Of a stretch of DNA of 57,724 nt, positions 41,621-50,623 are shown one piece after another (within the stretch, counting starts at the first letter, position 1; every line of letters starts with the position of its first letter). The notes under the pieces are model-generated. The model was not told where the DNA came from. It searched no databases and saw only the letters and a program-made list of their open reading frames with translations. A program made the position numbers and the translations under genes. This stretch comes from Xenorhabdus sp. BG5 (GTDB lineage: Bacteria > Pseudomonadota > Gammaproteobacteria > Enterobacterales > Enterobacteriaceae), in contig NZ_JADEUG010000022.1 of NCBI RefSeq assembly GCF_015163665.1, positions 1 through 57,724 on the forward strand, read 5' to 3'.

Positions 41621-42865
41621 ATGACAGGATTTTCCGGCAAACCACTTTCTGGTAAACAACTTTCTGGTAAACAAATAGTCCTTGGAATCAGCGGGGGGAT
41701 AGCCGCTTACAAAACTGCCGAATTGGTGCGCCGTTTGCGTGATCGTGGTGCCCTGGTACGCGTTGTCATGACTCCCGCAGCAGAAGCTTTCATCACTCCA
41801 CTGACCTTACAGGCAGTATCTGGTCATCCCGTCTCAGATGATCTTCTAGACCCCGCTGCCGAAGCCGCCATGGGGCATATCGAACTGGCAAAATGGGCTG
41901 ATTTAATTATTCTCGCGCCCGCCACTGCTGATCTGCTGGCTCGTCTGGCCGCAGGTATGGCGAATGATTTAGTCACCACAATCTGCCTGGCTTCCGCTGC
42001 ACCTATTGCTGTTGCCCCCGCAATGAACCAACAAATGTACCGTGCACAAGCCACCCAACATAACCTGAAGGTACTTAAAGAACGTAATATATTGATTTGG
42101 GGACCCGCTGAAGGCAGCCAGGCATGTGGTGATGTTGGGCCAGGGAGAATGTTGGAACCGATGGCGATTGTCGAACAGGCAATGCAGCATTTCACCACGG
42201 AGAAAAATTTTTCTGGCCTACGTATCACCATTACCGCAGGACCAACCCGTGAAGCCTTGGATCCTGTTCGTTTCATCAGCAATCATAGCTCCGGTAAAAT
42301 GGGTTTTTCCATTGCACAGGCAGCAGCAGAACGGGGTGCTGAGGTGACATTAATTACCGGCCCCGTTAATTTACCCACACCACAAGGCGTTAAACGCATT
42401 GATGTCAATAGTGCACTGGAAATGTATGAACAGGTTCAAGCTACCGCAGCCTCACAACATATCCTTATCGGTTGCGCTGCCGTGTCTGACTATCGTTTCA
42501 AGCAAATCTCAGCAGAGAAAATCAAAAAGCAGGGTGATGAAATCACATTTACACTAGTGAAAAATCCTGACATTGTAGCGAGCGTTGCGGCCATGGAAAA
42601 AAATCGGCCATTTGTCGTTGGATTTGCAGCCGAAACCCAGAATGTGGAAGAATACGCCCGCGGAAAACTCAAGCAGAAGAATCTGGACTTGATTTGCGCA
42701 AATGATGTATCCCTGGCCGGACACGGTTTCAACAGTGATACTAACGCATTACATCTATTCTGGCATGATGGTAGTGTTCAGTTACCCCACAGTGGTAAAT
42801 TACAACTCAGCCACCGCTTATTAGACGAGATACTCAAACGCTATGATGAAAAAAATCGACGTTAA
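41621..42865 (+). CDS. coaBC: Bifunctional phosphopantothenoylcysteine decarboxylase/synthetase CoaBC
   Basis: A 414-residue two-domain enzyme of coenzyme A synthesis. The flavin-dependent decarboxylase half (CoaC, to about 190) has [10 protein letters not shown], the catalytic His in [11 protein letters not shown] and PAMNQQMY; the CTP-dependent synthetase half (CoaB) begins [25 protein letters not shown]. The N-terminus has a short tandem repeat ([14 protein letters not shown]) from duplicated DNA near 41634-41668, giving about ten extra residues. Overlaps dut. Confidence 0.97.
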   Translation: MTGFSGKPLSGKQLSGKQIVLGISGGIAAYKTAELVRRLRDRGALVRVVMTPAAEAFITPLTLQAVSGHPVSDDLLDPAAEAAMGHIELAKWADLIILAPATADLLARLAAGMANDLVTTICLASAAPIAVAPAMNQQMYRAQATQHNLKVLKERNILIWGPAEGSQACGDVGPGRMLEPMAIVEQAMQHFTTEKNFSGLRITITAGPTREALDPVRFISNHSSGKMGFSIAQAAAERGAEVTLITGPVNLPTPQGVKRIDVNSALEMYEQVQATAASQHILIGCAAVSDYRFKQISAEKIKKQGDEITFTLVKNPDIVASVAAMEKNRPFVVGFAAETQNVEEYARGKLKQKNLDLICANDVSLAGHGFNSDTNALHLFWHDGSVQLPHSGKLQLSHRLLDEILKRYDEKNRR

Positions 42866-43301
42866 AATCCTTGATCCCCGCATCGGGCAAGAATTTCCTT
42901 TACCGACTTATGCTACACCTGGCTCTGCGGGTTTAGATTTACGTGCTTGTCTGGATAATGCGGTGGAACTGGCTCCTGGCCAAACTGAGCTTCTGCCAAC
43001 GGGGATTGCTATCCATATTGCAGATGAACAATTAGCGGCAGTTATTCTCCCCCGCTCTGGTCTGGGTCACAAGCATGGCGTTGTACTGGGTAATTTGGTG
43101 GGACTTATCGATTCAGATTATCAGGGACAATTGATGGTTTCAGTTTGGAACCGTGGTGATAAAACTTTCATCATCGAACCCGGCGAACGCATTGCCCAGA
43201 TGGTTTTTGTACCCGTTGTACAGGCTGAATTTAATTTGGTTGCAGATTTTGAGACGAGCCAGCGCGGCAGTGGTGGATTTGGCCATTCCGGTCGTCAATA
43301 A
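42843..43301 (+). CDS. dut: dUTP diphosphatase
   Basis: A 152-residue trimeric dUTPase that hydrolyses dUTP to dUMP. The five family motifs are present: [38 protein letters not shown] and the C-terminal [12 protein letters not shown]. It starts 23 bases inside the end of coaBC, the usual coaBC-dut-slmA order. Confidence 0.97.
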   Translation: MMKKIDVKILDPRIGQEFPLPTYATPGSAGLDLRACLDNAVELAPGQTELLPTGIAIHIADEQLAAVILPRSGLGHKHGVVLGNLVGLIDSDYQGQLMVSVWNRGDKTFIIEPGERIAQMVFVPVVQAEFNLVADFETSQRGSGGFGHSGRQ

Positions 43302-43338
43302 CTTTCCATAAGGCCTGTACCGTCAACCGATTTTCATA

Positions 43339-43402
43339 TTTTTTGCTCACAATGTTTTTGATAACAATGGCTTTTGACAACAATCGCTTTTGACAGCAAT
43401 AA
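43339..43402. repeat. Four degenerate 16-bp tandem repeats upstream of slmA
   Basis: Units of 16 bases, best seen as tttttgataacaatgg, cttttgacaacaatcg and cttttgacagcaataa (43355-43402), with a weaker unit before them. Two units contain TTGACA, so the array duplicates -35-like boxes about 60 bases before the slmA start. Confidence 0.6.
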
Positions 43403-43460
43403 CGTTGTGGCAAAAAATAGCTGGATTTGTTTTGCTGTTTTAGCAGGGGTCTTACCAGAC

Positions 43461-44060
43461 ATGGCAGAAAAAGAACGTACAAAAAAGAAAAATAGACGTG
43501 AGGAAATCTTGCAGGCACTGGCACATATGCTGGAATCCAGTGATGGCAGCCAACGAATTACTACTGCAAAACTTGCCGCAAACGTTGGTGTTTCTGAAGC
43601 AGCCCTTTACCGTCATTTTCCGAGCAAAACCCGGATGTTTGACAGCTTGATTGAGTTTATTGAAGATTCCTTAATTTCACGTATCAATCTGATCCTGCAA
43701 GATGAAAAAGACACCATCACACGCATTCGGTTAATCCTCGCCCTACTTTTGGGTTTTGCAGAAAGGAATCCGGGGCTGACCCGTATTATGACCGGCCATG
43801 CCCTAATGTTCGAACAAGACAGATTGCAAAATCGCATCAACCAGCTATTTGAGCGAATTGAAATGCAACTTCGCCAAATCTTAAAAGAGAGAAAAATCCG
43901 TGATGGGCGAGGATTCGCTTATGACGAGTCTGTGTTGGCATCACAGTTACTGGCGTTTTGTGAAGGGATGCTCTCCCGTTTTGTTCGCTCTGAATTTCGC
44001 TATCGCCCAACAACGGAATTTGAAGTACGCTGGCCATTGATATTGACCCAACTGCAATAA
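43461..44060 (+). CDS. slmA: Nucleoid occlusion factor SlmA (TetR family)
   Basis: A 199-residue TetR-like DNA-binding protein that, bound to chromosome sites, blocks FtsZ assembly over the nucleoid. The start at ATG 43461 gives the standard [21 protein letters not shown]; the frame opens earlier at 43374 in repeat-derived sequence. Helix-turn-helix: [19 protein letters not shown]. Confidence 0.96.
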   Translation: MAEKERTKKKNRREEILQALAHMLESSDGSQRITTAKLAANVGVSEAALYRHFPSKTRMFDSLIEFIEDSLISRINLILQDEKDTITRIRLILALLLGFAERNPGLTRIMTGHALMFEQDRLQNRINQLFERIEMQLRQILKERKIRDGRGFAYDESVLASQLLAFCEGMLSRFVRSEFRYRPTTEFEVRWPLILTQLQ

Positions 44061-44250
44061 TCTAATTCACTACAATAGCCGATCGCAGTATCGTAAGTTC
44101 ATATCCTTATACAGTGAATGATAACGTGCGGATTTTTTATTGAGTTGTGTTAATATGTTCCAGCTCATTGAGTTCACGACTAAGTGACTTAATAATGGCA
44201 TCATTGTCGAATCCTTACCATATATAGATAGATGCCATTTCTACTACTCA

Positions 44251-44281
44251 CCCCGCCCATCCTTGGGCGCGGGATTTTTTT
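44251..44281. terminator. Intrinsic terminator between slmA and pyrE
   Basis: CCCCGCCCA/TGGGCGCGGG pairs over nine bases with one bulge and a TCCT loop, followed by TTTTTTT on the + strand. It ends the slmA transcript between convergent slmA and pyrE. Confidence 0.75.
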
Positions 44282-44304
44282 CACTCAATCCAGATTATTG
44301 ACCT

Positions 44305-44946
44305 TCAAATGCCGTATTCATTGCGATAAGCTTCTACCGCTTCCAGATGAGATTGCATCTCTGGATTTTCGCGCAAATAACTTACCAAATCATTCAAGGT
44401 AATGATGGAGAAAACCTGACAATGATAGTCACGTTCAACTTCTTGAATCGCTGAAAGCGTTTCACGCCCACGTTCCTGACGATCCAGACACAAAATCACA
44501 CCGGATAGCGTTGCTCCGTGCTGCTTAATGATTTCCATCGACTCACGAATCGCCGTACCTGCGGTAATGACATCATCCACAACCACAACATTACCTTGCA
44601 GAGGGCTACCAACCAACGATCCACCTTCACCATGATCTTTAGCTTCCTTGCGGTTAAAGCAATAAGGCATATCGATATCATGATGTTCAGCCAATGCTAC
44701 TGCGGTAGTTGTTGCAATCGGGATCCCCTTATAAGCTGGCCCAAACAGCAAATCGCACTTAATTCCACTATCTAGCAACGCTGCTGCATAGAAACGACCA
44801 ATCAACGCCAAGTCACGTCCGGTATTAAACAGGCCCGCATTGAAAAAGTACGGGCTCTTGCGACCAGATTTCAGCGTAAACTCGCCAAATTTCAGCACCT
44901 GTTTTTTCAGTGCCAGCTCAATAAATTCACGCTGATAGGCTTTCAT
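44305..44946 (-). CDS. pyrE: Orotate phosphoribosyltransferase
   Basis: A 213-residue pyrimidine-synthesis enzyme converting orotate and PRPP to OMP. ATG 44946 yields the standard [20 protein letters not shown]; the in-frame upstream extension to 44976 is leader. PRPP-binding motif [13 protein letters not shown] and the flexible catalytic loop [14 protein letters not shown] are present. It follows rph across an attenuator. Confidence 0.96.
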   Translation of the reverse strand: MKAYQREFIELALKKQVLKFGEFTLKSGRKSPYFFNAGLFNTGRDLALIGRFYAAALLDSGIKCDLLFGPAYKGIPIATTTAVALAEHHDIDMPYCFNRKEAKDHGEGGSLVGSPLQGNVVVVDDVITAGTAIRESMEIIKQHGATLSGVILCLDRQERGRETLSAIQEVERDYHCQVFSIITLNDLVSYLRENPEMQSHLEAVEAYRNEYGI

Positions 44947-45011
44947 TGGGGTTTCTCCTCTTTGATCTCTTGTCATTCATTACTATTTATTGCAGGTAAA
45001 TTTATTGCAGG

Positions 45012-45041
45012 CATAAAAAAGGCGACTCTTCAGCCGCCTGA
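45012..45041 (-). terminator. pyrE attenuator
   Basis: On the - strand RNA GGCGGCU-GAAG-AGUCGCC forms a seven-pair stem (one G-U) with a tetraloop, followed by six U. It starts about 10 bases after the rph stop and precedes pyrE, the layout of the E. coli rph-pyrE attenuator where UTP level and rph translation set read-through. Confidence 0.85.
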
Positions 45042-45049
45042 TTTATTTA

Positions 45050-45793
45050 TTATTTTAATGGATCTTGTTCTAACGCATCTCGCTGCGCTTTGAAAATCGT
45101 ATCCAACCCCTCTTTTGCCAATGAAAGCAGTGAGAGCAACTCATCATGGCTGAACGGTTCACCTTCTGCCGTACCCTGCACTTCAATCATTCTGCCATCA
45201 TCCATCATGACGATATTCATGTCAGTTTCAGCCGCAGAGTCTTCGACATATTCCAGATCACAACGTCCTTCACCCTCAACGATGCCAACAGACACTGCCG
45301 CAACCATTGCTTTTAGGGGGCTTTCTTTCAGTTTGCCTTCCGCAACTAGCTTATTTAGGGCATCGACCAGTGCCACACAAGCACCAGAAATAGCCGCAGT
45401 ACGAGTACCGCCATCCGCTTGAATCACATCACAATCCAGCGTAATAGTGAATTCACCCAGCTTTTTTAAGTCGATGGCAGCACGTAATGAACGTGCAATC
45501 AGGCGTTGGATTTCCATCGTGCGGCCTGTTTGCTTACCTTTGGCAGCCTCGCGCGCATTACGGCTATTGGTTGCCCGTGGCAACATGCCGTATTCGGCGG
45601 TGATCCAACCCTGACCTTGGCCTTTCAGAAAACGGGGAATTCCTTCTTCAACGGAGGCATTACATAACACTTTAGTATCCCCAAATTCCACCAGAACAGA
45701 GCCTTCCGCATGTTTGGTGTAATGACGGGTCATTTTAATAGGACGCACCTGCCCTGCTGACCTTCCTGCTGGACGTTTTCCTACTAAGCTCAT
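45050..45793 (-). CDS. rph: Ribonuclease PH
   Basis: A 247-residue phosphorolytic exoribonuclease that trims tRNA 3' ends. Motifs [41 protein letters not shown] and [15 protein letters not shown] are conserved. Eight or nine extra residues (MSLVGK...) precede the usual [12 protein letters not shown] start. Translation of its end controls the pyrE attenuator. Divergent from yicC. Confidence 0.96.
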   Translation of the reverse strand: MSLVGKRPAGRSAGQVRPIKMTRHYTKHAEGSVLVEFGDTKVLCNASVEEGIPRFLKGQGQGWITAEYGMLPRATNSRNAREAAKGKQTGRTMEIQRLIARSLRAAIDLKKLGEFTITLDCDVIQADGGTRTAAISGACVALVDALNKLVAEGKLKESPLKAMVAAVSVGIVEGEGRCDLEYVEDSAAETDMNIVMMDDGRMIEVQGTAEGEPFSHDELLSLLSLAKEGLDTIFKAQRDALEQDPLK

Positions 45794-45829
45794 AGTGTAA
45801 TCTCCGTTGTTCGTACATTTTAGGGGCGC

Positions 45830-45858
45830 ATTATACGGCCTAAAGCGGTGAATGCCTA
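45830..45858 (-). promoter_or_regulatory. Predicted rph-pyrE promoter
   Basis: On the - strand TAGGCA (45853-45858) and a perfect TATAAT (45830-45835) are spaced by 17 bases, about 40 bases before the rph start. Confidence 0.6.
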
Positions 45859-45879
45859 TCCTGCATCTACACGGAGCGC

Positions 45880-45885
45880 TATAAT
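45880..45885 (+). promoter_or_regulatory. -10 box of predicted yicC promoter
   Basis: A perfect TATAAT 32 bases before the yicC start. The -35 position (near 45857) is poor, so the promoter may depend on upstream contacts; it faces the rph promoter. Confidence 0.55.
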
Positions 45886-45917
45886 CCGCACATCATTTTA
45901 TAAATTGGGAACGAATT

Positions 45918-46781
45918 ATGATCCGTAGTATGACTGCTTTTGCACGGAGAGATATCAGGGGAGATTGGGGAAATGCAGCGTGGGAACTGCGTTCTGTCAA
46001 TCAGCGTTACTTGGAAACCTATATTCGCCTGCCAGAGCAATTCAGAAGCCTTGAACCTGTCATCCGTGAGCGCATTCGTTCCCGCCTGACGCGCGGCAAA
46101 GTGGAATGTAACCTGCGTTTTGAGTTAGATACCTTTGCTCAGAATTCCTTGATCCTGAATGAAAAATTGGCAAAACAACTGGTTGAAGCAGCAAGCTGGG
46201 TTAAACAGCAGAGTAATGAAGGTGAAATTAATCCGGTCGATATCTTACGCTGGCCAGGTGTGATGTCTGCCGAAGAACAAGATTTAGACGCTATTAGTGC
46301 ACAATTGTTAGCGGAATTAGATCTGACGCTGGATTCTTTTATCCAGAGTCGTGAAACCGAAGGACAAGCACTCAAAACTCTGATTGAGCAGCGTTTGGAT
46401 GCGGTAATTGTAGAAGTGACTAAAGTCCGAGAACAAATGCCAGCAATTCTACAATGGCAGCGCGAGCGCTTACAGACCAAGCTAGAAGAAGCACAAATTC
46501 AGTTAGATAATAATCGCCTTGAGCAAGAATTAATTTTATTAGCTCAACGTATTGATGTGGCAGAAGAATTGGATCGTCTGGACGCCCATGTTAAAGAAAC
46601 ACGTAATATCCTGAAGAAAAAAGAAGCCGTCGGCCGCCGACTGGATTTTATGATGCAGGAATTTAACCGCGAATCGAATACATTGGCTTCAAAATCAATT
46701 AATGCGGATGTGACAAATTCTGCAATTGAGCTGAAGGTACTAATTGAGCAAATGCGCGAGCAGATTCAAAATATAGAGTGA
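45918..46781 (+). CDS. yicC: YicC/YloC-family endoribonuclease
   Basis: A 287-residue YicC protein. The N-terminal YicC_N domain starts MIRSMTAFARRDIRGDWGNAAWELRSVNQRYLE and the C-terminal domain (DUF1732) ends RRLDFMMQEFNRESNTLASKSINADVTNSAIELKVLIEQMREQIQNIE, matching the family end to end. E. coli YicC is reported to influence RNA decay, including that of the small RNA RyhB. Last chromosomal gene before the satellite. Confidence 0.95.
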   Translation: MIRSMTAFARRDIRGDWGNAAWELRSVNQRYLETYIRLPEQFRSLEPVIRERIRSRLTRGKVECNLRFELDTFAQNSLILNEKLAKQLVEAASWVKQQSNEGEINPVDILRWPGVMSAEEQDLDAISAQLLAELDLTLDSFIQSRETEGQALKTLIEQRLDAVIVEVTKVREQMPAILQWQRERLQTKLEEAQIQLDNNRLEQELILLAQRIDVAEELDRLDAHVKETRNILKKKEAVGRRLDFMMQEFNRESNTLASKSINADVTNSAIELKVLIEQMREQIQNIE

Positions 46782-46811
46782 CGTTTCTTAGCGTTTCACA
46801 ACATTTCACCA

Positions 46812-46846
46812 AGCCAGTATATACTTTGTTATATCTGGCTTTTTTA
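46812..46846 (+). terminator. yicC intrinsic terminator
   Basis: AGCCAG...ATATA pairs with TATAT...CTGGCT around a short loop, followed by TTTTTT. It lies about 30 bases after yicC and before the satellite's left end. Confidence 0.8.
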
Positions 46847-46890
46847 CTATCAGAGCATTGCAGAACGAATCACAGTAGCGCATGATTAGC

Positions 46891-46910
46891 GTGTACCCAA
46901 AGGTGTACCC
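46891..46910. repeat. Putative left attachment site of P4-like satellite
   Basis: GTGTACCCAAAGGTGTACCC, itself two GTGTACCC units, differs at one base from 57443-57462. Both copies stand upstream of an integrase start. An inverted GGGTACACC lies at about 46935-46943. Together they may be the core and integrase-binding arms. Confidence 0.65.
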
Positions 46911-46972
46911 ATAGCACATTCTAAAAATCACTTTGGGTACACCCCAACTTTTTTACATTGAGAATTACACAG

Positions 46973-48244
46973 ATGCCTAAACTCACAGACAAAGAGATCA
47001 GGGCGTGGATAAAGTCGGGTGAACGGTTCGAAGGAAAGGCGGACGGTAACGGGCTATATTTACGCTTTAGAGAAGCAGACCGAATTCCCTCATGGCGCTT
47101 TAGATATAAGTTGGCCGGAAAGTCTAGGACGATGAATTTGGGAACATACTCTGACCTATCATTAGCCAAAGCGCGAGAGCTAACCAGAGAGCTATCAGCG
47201 CGTGTTGCTTTGGGCTATGACGTTGCCGGAGAGAAACAGGAACGCAAGGCCGAAGCACTGGCAAAGATTGAAGCTGAAAAGAACGCTATCAAGGTTTCAG
47301 ACTTAGCAGCCGAATACTTCGAACGCCAAATACTCCCTCGCTGGAAACACCCTGACATATTGCGTAGGCGTATCGATAAGGATATTAATCCGCGTATTGG
47401 TGATATGAAGATCGAGGATGTGAAGCCCCGTCATATTGATGAGATGCTCAAAAAGATAGTAGACAGAGGCGCGCCGACTATAGCGACCGATGTTCTACGG
47501 TGGGTAAGGCGTATATTTGACTATGGCATCAGGCGTCAGCTTATTGATGTAAATCCCTGTTCAGCATTCGAGGTTGCTGATGCTGGCGGGAAAGAAGTAT
47601 CACGCGATAGGTGGCTGACCAGAGAAGAATTAATCATCGTACTGAGGACGTTCAGAACGTCCACAATCAGCCGCCAGAATGAAATCAGCTTTAAAATACT
47701 GCTTGCTCTATGTTTGCGCAAAATGGAGCTATGCGCCGCTCGTTGGGAGGAATTCGATTTTGCTAATAGTGTTTGGCATTTCCCGGCAGAACGTAGCAAA
47801 AACGGTGATGCGGTTGACATTCCTCTATGCCCGAAGGTTATCGAGTGGTTCATGGAATTAAAGGCTATGGCTTGTGGTAGCCAATACGTATTACCCGCAA
47901 GAAAAATGCAACATCGCATGATTCCACATATTCAGGAAAGCACTTTACCTGTAGCGCTTGCCAAAGTAAGGCGAGAATTGCCGCCAGATATACCTAACTT
48001 CACGATTCACGACTTTAGGCGCACTGCTCGCACACACCTAGCCGCGTTAGGGGTCGATCCCTTTGTGGCTGAACGTTGCCTAAATCATCGAATAAAAGGC
48101 GTTGAGGGCATCTATAACAGACATGATTACTTTGATGAACGCAAAGCCGCGTTAGCTCAATGGTGTGATTTGCTGGTAACACTGGAGAAAGGTGAAGATT
48201 ACAACGTGACTCCAATAAAACAAATTAAAAGGAAATTTGTATGA
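46973..48244 (+). CDS. P4-type tyrosine integrase
   Basis: A 423-residue tyrosine recombinase with the P4-int N-terminal DUF4102 domain (MPKLTDKEIRAW...), SAM-like core-binding region and catalytic domain with R249 (CLRKMELCAARW), H346-x2-R349 (HDFRR) and the nucleophile Y381 in EGIYNRHDY. ATG 46973 is chosen over TTG 46958 because the remnant at 57597 starts at the same place. It presumably recombines at the GTGTACCC-type site instead of a tRNA. Its stop overlaps the next start (ATGA). Confidence 0.92.
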   Translation: MPKLTDKEIRAWIKSGERFEGKADGNGLYLRFREADRIPSWRFRYKLAGKSRTMNLGTYSDLSLAKARELTRELSARVALGYDVAGEKQERKAEALAKIEAEKNAIKVSDLAAEYFERQILPRWKHPDILRRRIDKDINPRIGDMKIEDVKPRHIDEMLKKIVDRGAPTIATDVLRWVRRIFDYGIRRQLIDVNPCSAFEVADAGGKEVSRDRWLTREELIIVLRTFRTSTISRQNEISFKILLALCLRKMELCAARWEEFDFANSVWHFPAERSKNGDAVDIPLCPKVIEWFMELKAMACGSQYVLPARKMQHRMIPHIQESTLPVALAKVRRELPPDIPNFTIHDFRRTARTHLAALGVDPFVAERCLNHRIKGVEGIYNRHDYFDERKAALAQWCDLLVTLEKGEDYNVTPIKQIKRKFV

Positions 48245-48930
48245 CAGTACCTGAGATTGATGTATTAAAACTATTTGCCTCACAAGGAACTGCTACCCCT
48301 AATGCTGTAGCCCTTTCAATTTATGGTTTAGACCCTTATACATCAATGACAAACATACCAGAGGCGTATTTAAAAAATGTTCGTAATGTAAGAGGTGCTA
48401 TCTTAAGTAATGTGAACGCCCTCAGCTTGTTCCGAGAAAAAAAAACTCACACAAATACTGTCATTGATTCAGATATTGTGTTTGGTGCTGCATATCAATG
48501 CCTGAGCTTAATAGAAAATATCCCAGAGGCCATTGCGTCAAGAATAGAGCAAGCTGTAGACAATATATACAAAGAGCACAAAAAAAATGGTGGATGGGAA
48601 GAATACATTAAGATCTTTGGTGGACGAGAGTTAGTTGAAAAAATTGCACTACAGAATAAAAAAGGCCAGGGACAATACCGAAAAAATGATGAGCAAAAAG
48701 GAACTTACAAATTAATCGGACTGCTTGTATTACTGCTTCAAGAAAAAAGCATAAACGGTTGTCAGCCATCAGACCATTACGGCGCAATAGGCGATCCCAT
48801 TAAACAACACATCTACAATGACATCAAAGAGTTAGTTAAGAATATGAAAAAGCCTGATTTTTTAGTGGGTGTTGGGCGAACCACATTCTTTAACAAACTA
48901 AGCGATGCTGATTACTATTTAAATGAGTAA
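48241..48930 (+). CDS. Unknown protein coupled to satellite integrase
   Basis: A 229-residue soluble protein of no family I recognise. It starts within the integrase stop (ATGA), so the two are co-translated. Features: a Lys-rich middle (KKGQGQYRKNDEQKG, about 140-154), a hydrophobic stretch YKLIGLLVLLLQEK after it, and an aromatic C-terminus. The slot beside int in P4-like elements often carries cargo, including anti-phage genes, so a defence or directionality role is possible; nothing in the sequence proves it. Confidence 0.6.
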   Translation: MTVPEIDVLKLFASQGTATPNAVALSIYGLDPYTSMTNIPEAYLKNVRNVRGAILSNVNALSLFREKKTHTNTVIDSDIVFGAAYQCLSLIENIPEAIASRIEQAVDNIYKEHKKNGGWEEYIKIFGGRELVEKIALQNKKGQGQYRKNDEQKGTYKLIGLLVLLLQEKSINGCQPSDHYGAIGDPIKQHIYNDIKELVKNMKKPDFLVGVGRTTFFNKLSDADYYLNE

Positions 48931-49020
48931 GATAAGTAGTTAGCTAACTAAATAATAGGCAGATAATGATTTAACAGCCTACATACGTAAGGATATTGTT
49001 GCTTACAAAGTAAGCAATAA

Positions 49021-49120
49021 TGACGAATGATGACGGTTAGTGATGAATGGTAGCGGACAATAACGGGCAATAACGGGCAATATTATTTGGTTTTATCAGG
49101 TTTTATCAGGTTTTATCAAT
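49021..49120. repeat. Run of in-phase 10-bp repeats
   Basis: Ten consecutive decamers: degenerate tgacgaatga, tgacggttag, tgatgaatgg, then tagcggacaa and two taacgggcaa, a spacer unit, then exact GGTTTTATCA three times (49089-49118). The 10-base period equals about one helical turn, placing sites on one face of DNA. Confidence 0.7.
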
Positions 49121-49261
49121 ATATGACATAGAGTTGTCATAATTTGCCAACCCCACCCACTATCACTCAAAATAATTCATTTAACTGTTTGATATTATTG
49201 AGATAATATTGGATTTTTTTATTTTTACCATAGTATTAAAAACTCCATCATCAGCCTAATT

Positions 49262-49318
49262 TTTCAATGGATTAAAAAAGTTTCAATGGATTTTATTATT
49301 CTTTTAATGGATTCCATT
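49262..49318. repeat. Three TTYAATGGATT repeats before AlpA-like gene
   Basis: TTTCAATGGATT at 49262 and 49281 and TTTTAATGGATT at 49302, spaced about 19-21 bases (two helical turns); the last extends into the palindrome AATGGATTCCATT. Probable operator of the downstream regulator. Confidence 0.55.
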
Positions 49319-49406
49319 CTTAGTGGATATGGTGATTCTCAGCTTCTAGAATGCTCTCAACACGTCACAGCAGAGATAGGCATAACATAGGGAGGCTAGA
49401 GGAAGC

Positions 49407-49643
49407 ATGACGAAGCAGAAAAATCCACGCATGAAAAATACAAGCCCATACCCTGAAGCCGGTAATGCACGTAAACGTCATACCGCTGATTTTCTGGGCA
49501 TATCTGATTCAACGTTGCACCGTTGGGTTAAGGATAAAAAGATACCGCAACCTTTCGAGTTAGAGGATGGTTTCTTTGTCTTTGATGCAGCAGAAATACG
49601 TAAATGGGTAGAAAATAAAAAATCACATAGAGAATCAATATAA
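49407..49643 (+). CDS. AlpA-like winged-helix regulator
   Basis: A 78-residue AlpA/excisionase-type DNA-binding protein: HTADFLGISDSTLHRWVKDKKIPQPFELEDGFFVFDAAEIRKWVENKK is the MerR/AlpA helix-turn-helix with wing. In P4 relatives (Vis/AlpA) it controls late satellite genes and excision. It follows the repeat region and precedes the capsid module. Confidence 0.85.
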   Translation: MTKQKNPRMKNTSPYPEAGNARKRHTADFLGISDSTLHRWVKDKKIPQPFELEDGFFVFDAAEIRKWVENKKSHRESI

Positions 49644-49760
49644 TTATATAAATTTATTTTTATAATAAATTAAATATCATCCAGAATAAAAACAAGCACA
49701 CCAATTAAATAATCGGTGTTGAAATTTTACGCCTATATAAACATAAAAAGGATACAGGTT

Positions 49761-50600
49761 ATGAATGAAGTGTCATATTACAAAGATGAAAATCTATCAT
49801 ATATCTTTAATTATAAATTCATACCGTTTGAAGAGAATGGTAAGGATACAGGGTTTATGATTCGAACCATCGAATTATATTGTCTGGCAAAGATGAAAGA
49901 TTCCATCAAAAAGCTCACTGAGCTAACGGGCTTTAGTTTTGATAATCTTCTTCCCACGGTAGAAGAAATAACACTTCTCATTAAAAGAGGACGAAGTGTT
50001 GTATCGGGTTATTCAACATTTCCTGAAAAAGAAGAAGTTGAATTAAAAAATTTAGTTGATATGTTAAATAATGCTCAAAGCGGTAAACTAAGTAAACCCG
50101 CGAGTTATCAGCTCAGTACCCGAGTTTGGATCACTGATATGCATCGTGCAGTAGAAAGGAAGAAAGACTCTATTGAGAGTGAAAGAGGTAGGCTGGCGAA
50201 AATGAATGGCCTTTATAGCTTATTATATCCGGTTATTGAATGGTTACTATCTGAAAAAATAACTGGATTTAAAAAAGAATTGCTGGAAGCTCTTCCTAGA
50301 GAAACAGTGTATTTAAATTCATTGTTATCAGAAATGAATTGGAGTCATAGTAGGATATGTAAGTTCATTATATCAGAGATGAATAAGTTGGAGGATTGTA
50401 TTGATAAAGTTATAAGAAATTGCTCTTATCCGAGAGATAAATACGAATTATTACGTACTCCGATTTATAAAATTGATTACTATAAAAATTATTATAAGAA
50501 AGAAAGCGTCGATTTAAAGATTGTATTAACTGCTGATGAATACGTTAATGCTATGGTTAGTGCTAAAAAAAGAATTGAAGATAAATCAAGCTACATGTAA
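49761..50600 (+). CDS. Unknown helical protein upstream of satellite capsid gene
   Basis: A 279-residue protein from ATG 49761, which has AAAGGA eight bases before it; the frame runs to 49716 without support. I recognise no family. It looks mainly alpha-helical and charged, with a long helix-prone central part (RKKDSIESERGRLAKMNGLY, then ALPRETVYLNSLLSEMNW) and a basic, tyrosine-rich C-terminus (YYKNYYKK). It ends 23 bases before the gpN-like gene, so it probably belongs to the same capsid operon; an external scaffold like Sid is one possibility without sequence proof. Confidence 0.65.
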   Translation: MNEVSYYKDENLSYIFNYKFIPFEENGKDTGFMIRTIELYCLAKMKDSIKKLTELTGFSFDNLLPTVEEITLLIKRGRSVVSGYSTFPEKEEVELKNLVDMLNNAQSGKLSKPASYQLSTRVWITDMHRAVERKKDSIESERGRLAKMNGLYSLLYPVIEWLLSEKITGFKKELLEALPRETVYLNSLLSEMNWSHSRICKFIISEMNKLEDCIDKVIRNCSYPRDKYELLRTPIYKIDYYKNYYKKESVDLKIVLTADEYVNAMVSAKKRIEDKSSYM

Positions 50601-50623
50601 TTATAAAATATAAGGATATTATT

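Larger units (their letters stand above)
48931..49406. other. Non-coding control region with repeat arrays
   Basis: A 476-base gap between the integrase-linked gene and the AlpA-like gene. It contains a run of in-phase decamers at 49021-49120 and three AATGGATT-type repeats at 49262-49313, and no believable coding frame. It is likely a regulatory or replication-linked region of the satellite. Confidence 0.65.

Noticed and set aside
43374..43460. 29-residue N-terminal extension of SlmA
   Set aside because: It derives from the tandem repeat DNA, and SlmA normally starts MAEKE.
45090..45422. 110-residue frame antisense to rph
   Set aside because: A mirror of the conserved rph codons; no start signals.
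46782..46972. A tRNA or tmRNA gene as the satellite's attachment site
   Set aside because: No cloverleaf or T-loop consensus is seen here; only the yicC terminator and GTGTACCC-type repeats.
49021..49120. Decamer run as CRISPR or microsatellite within a gene
   Set aside because: No unique spacers, and all frames through it are closed by stops.
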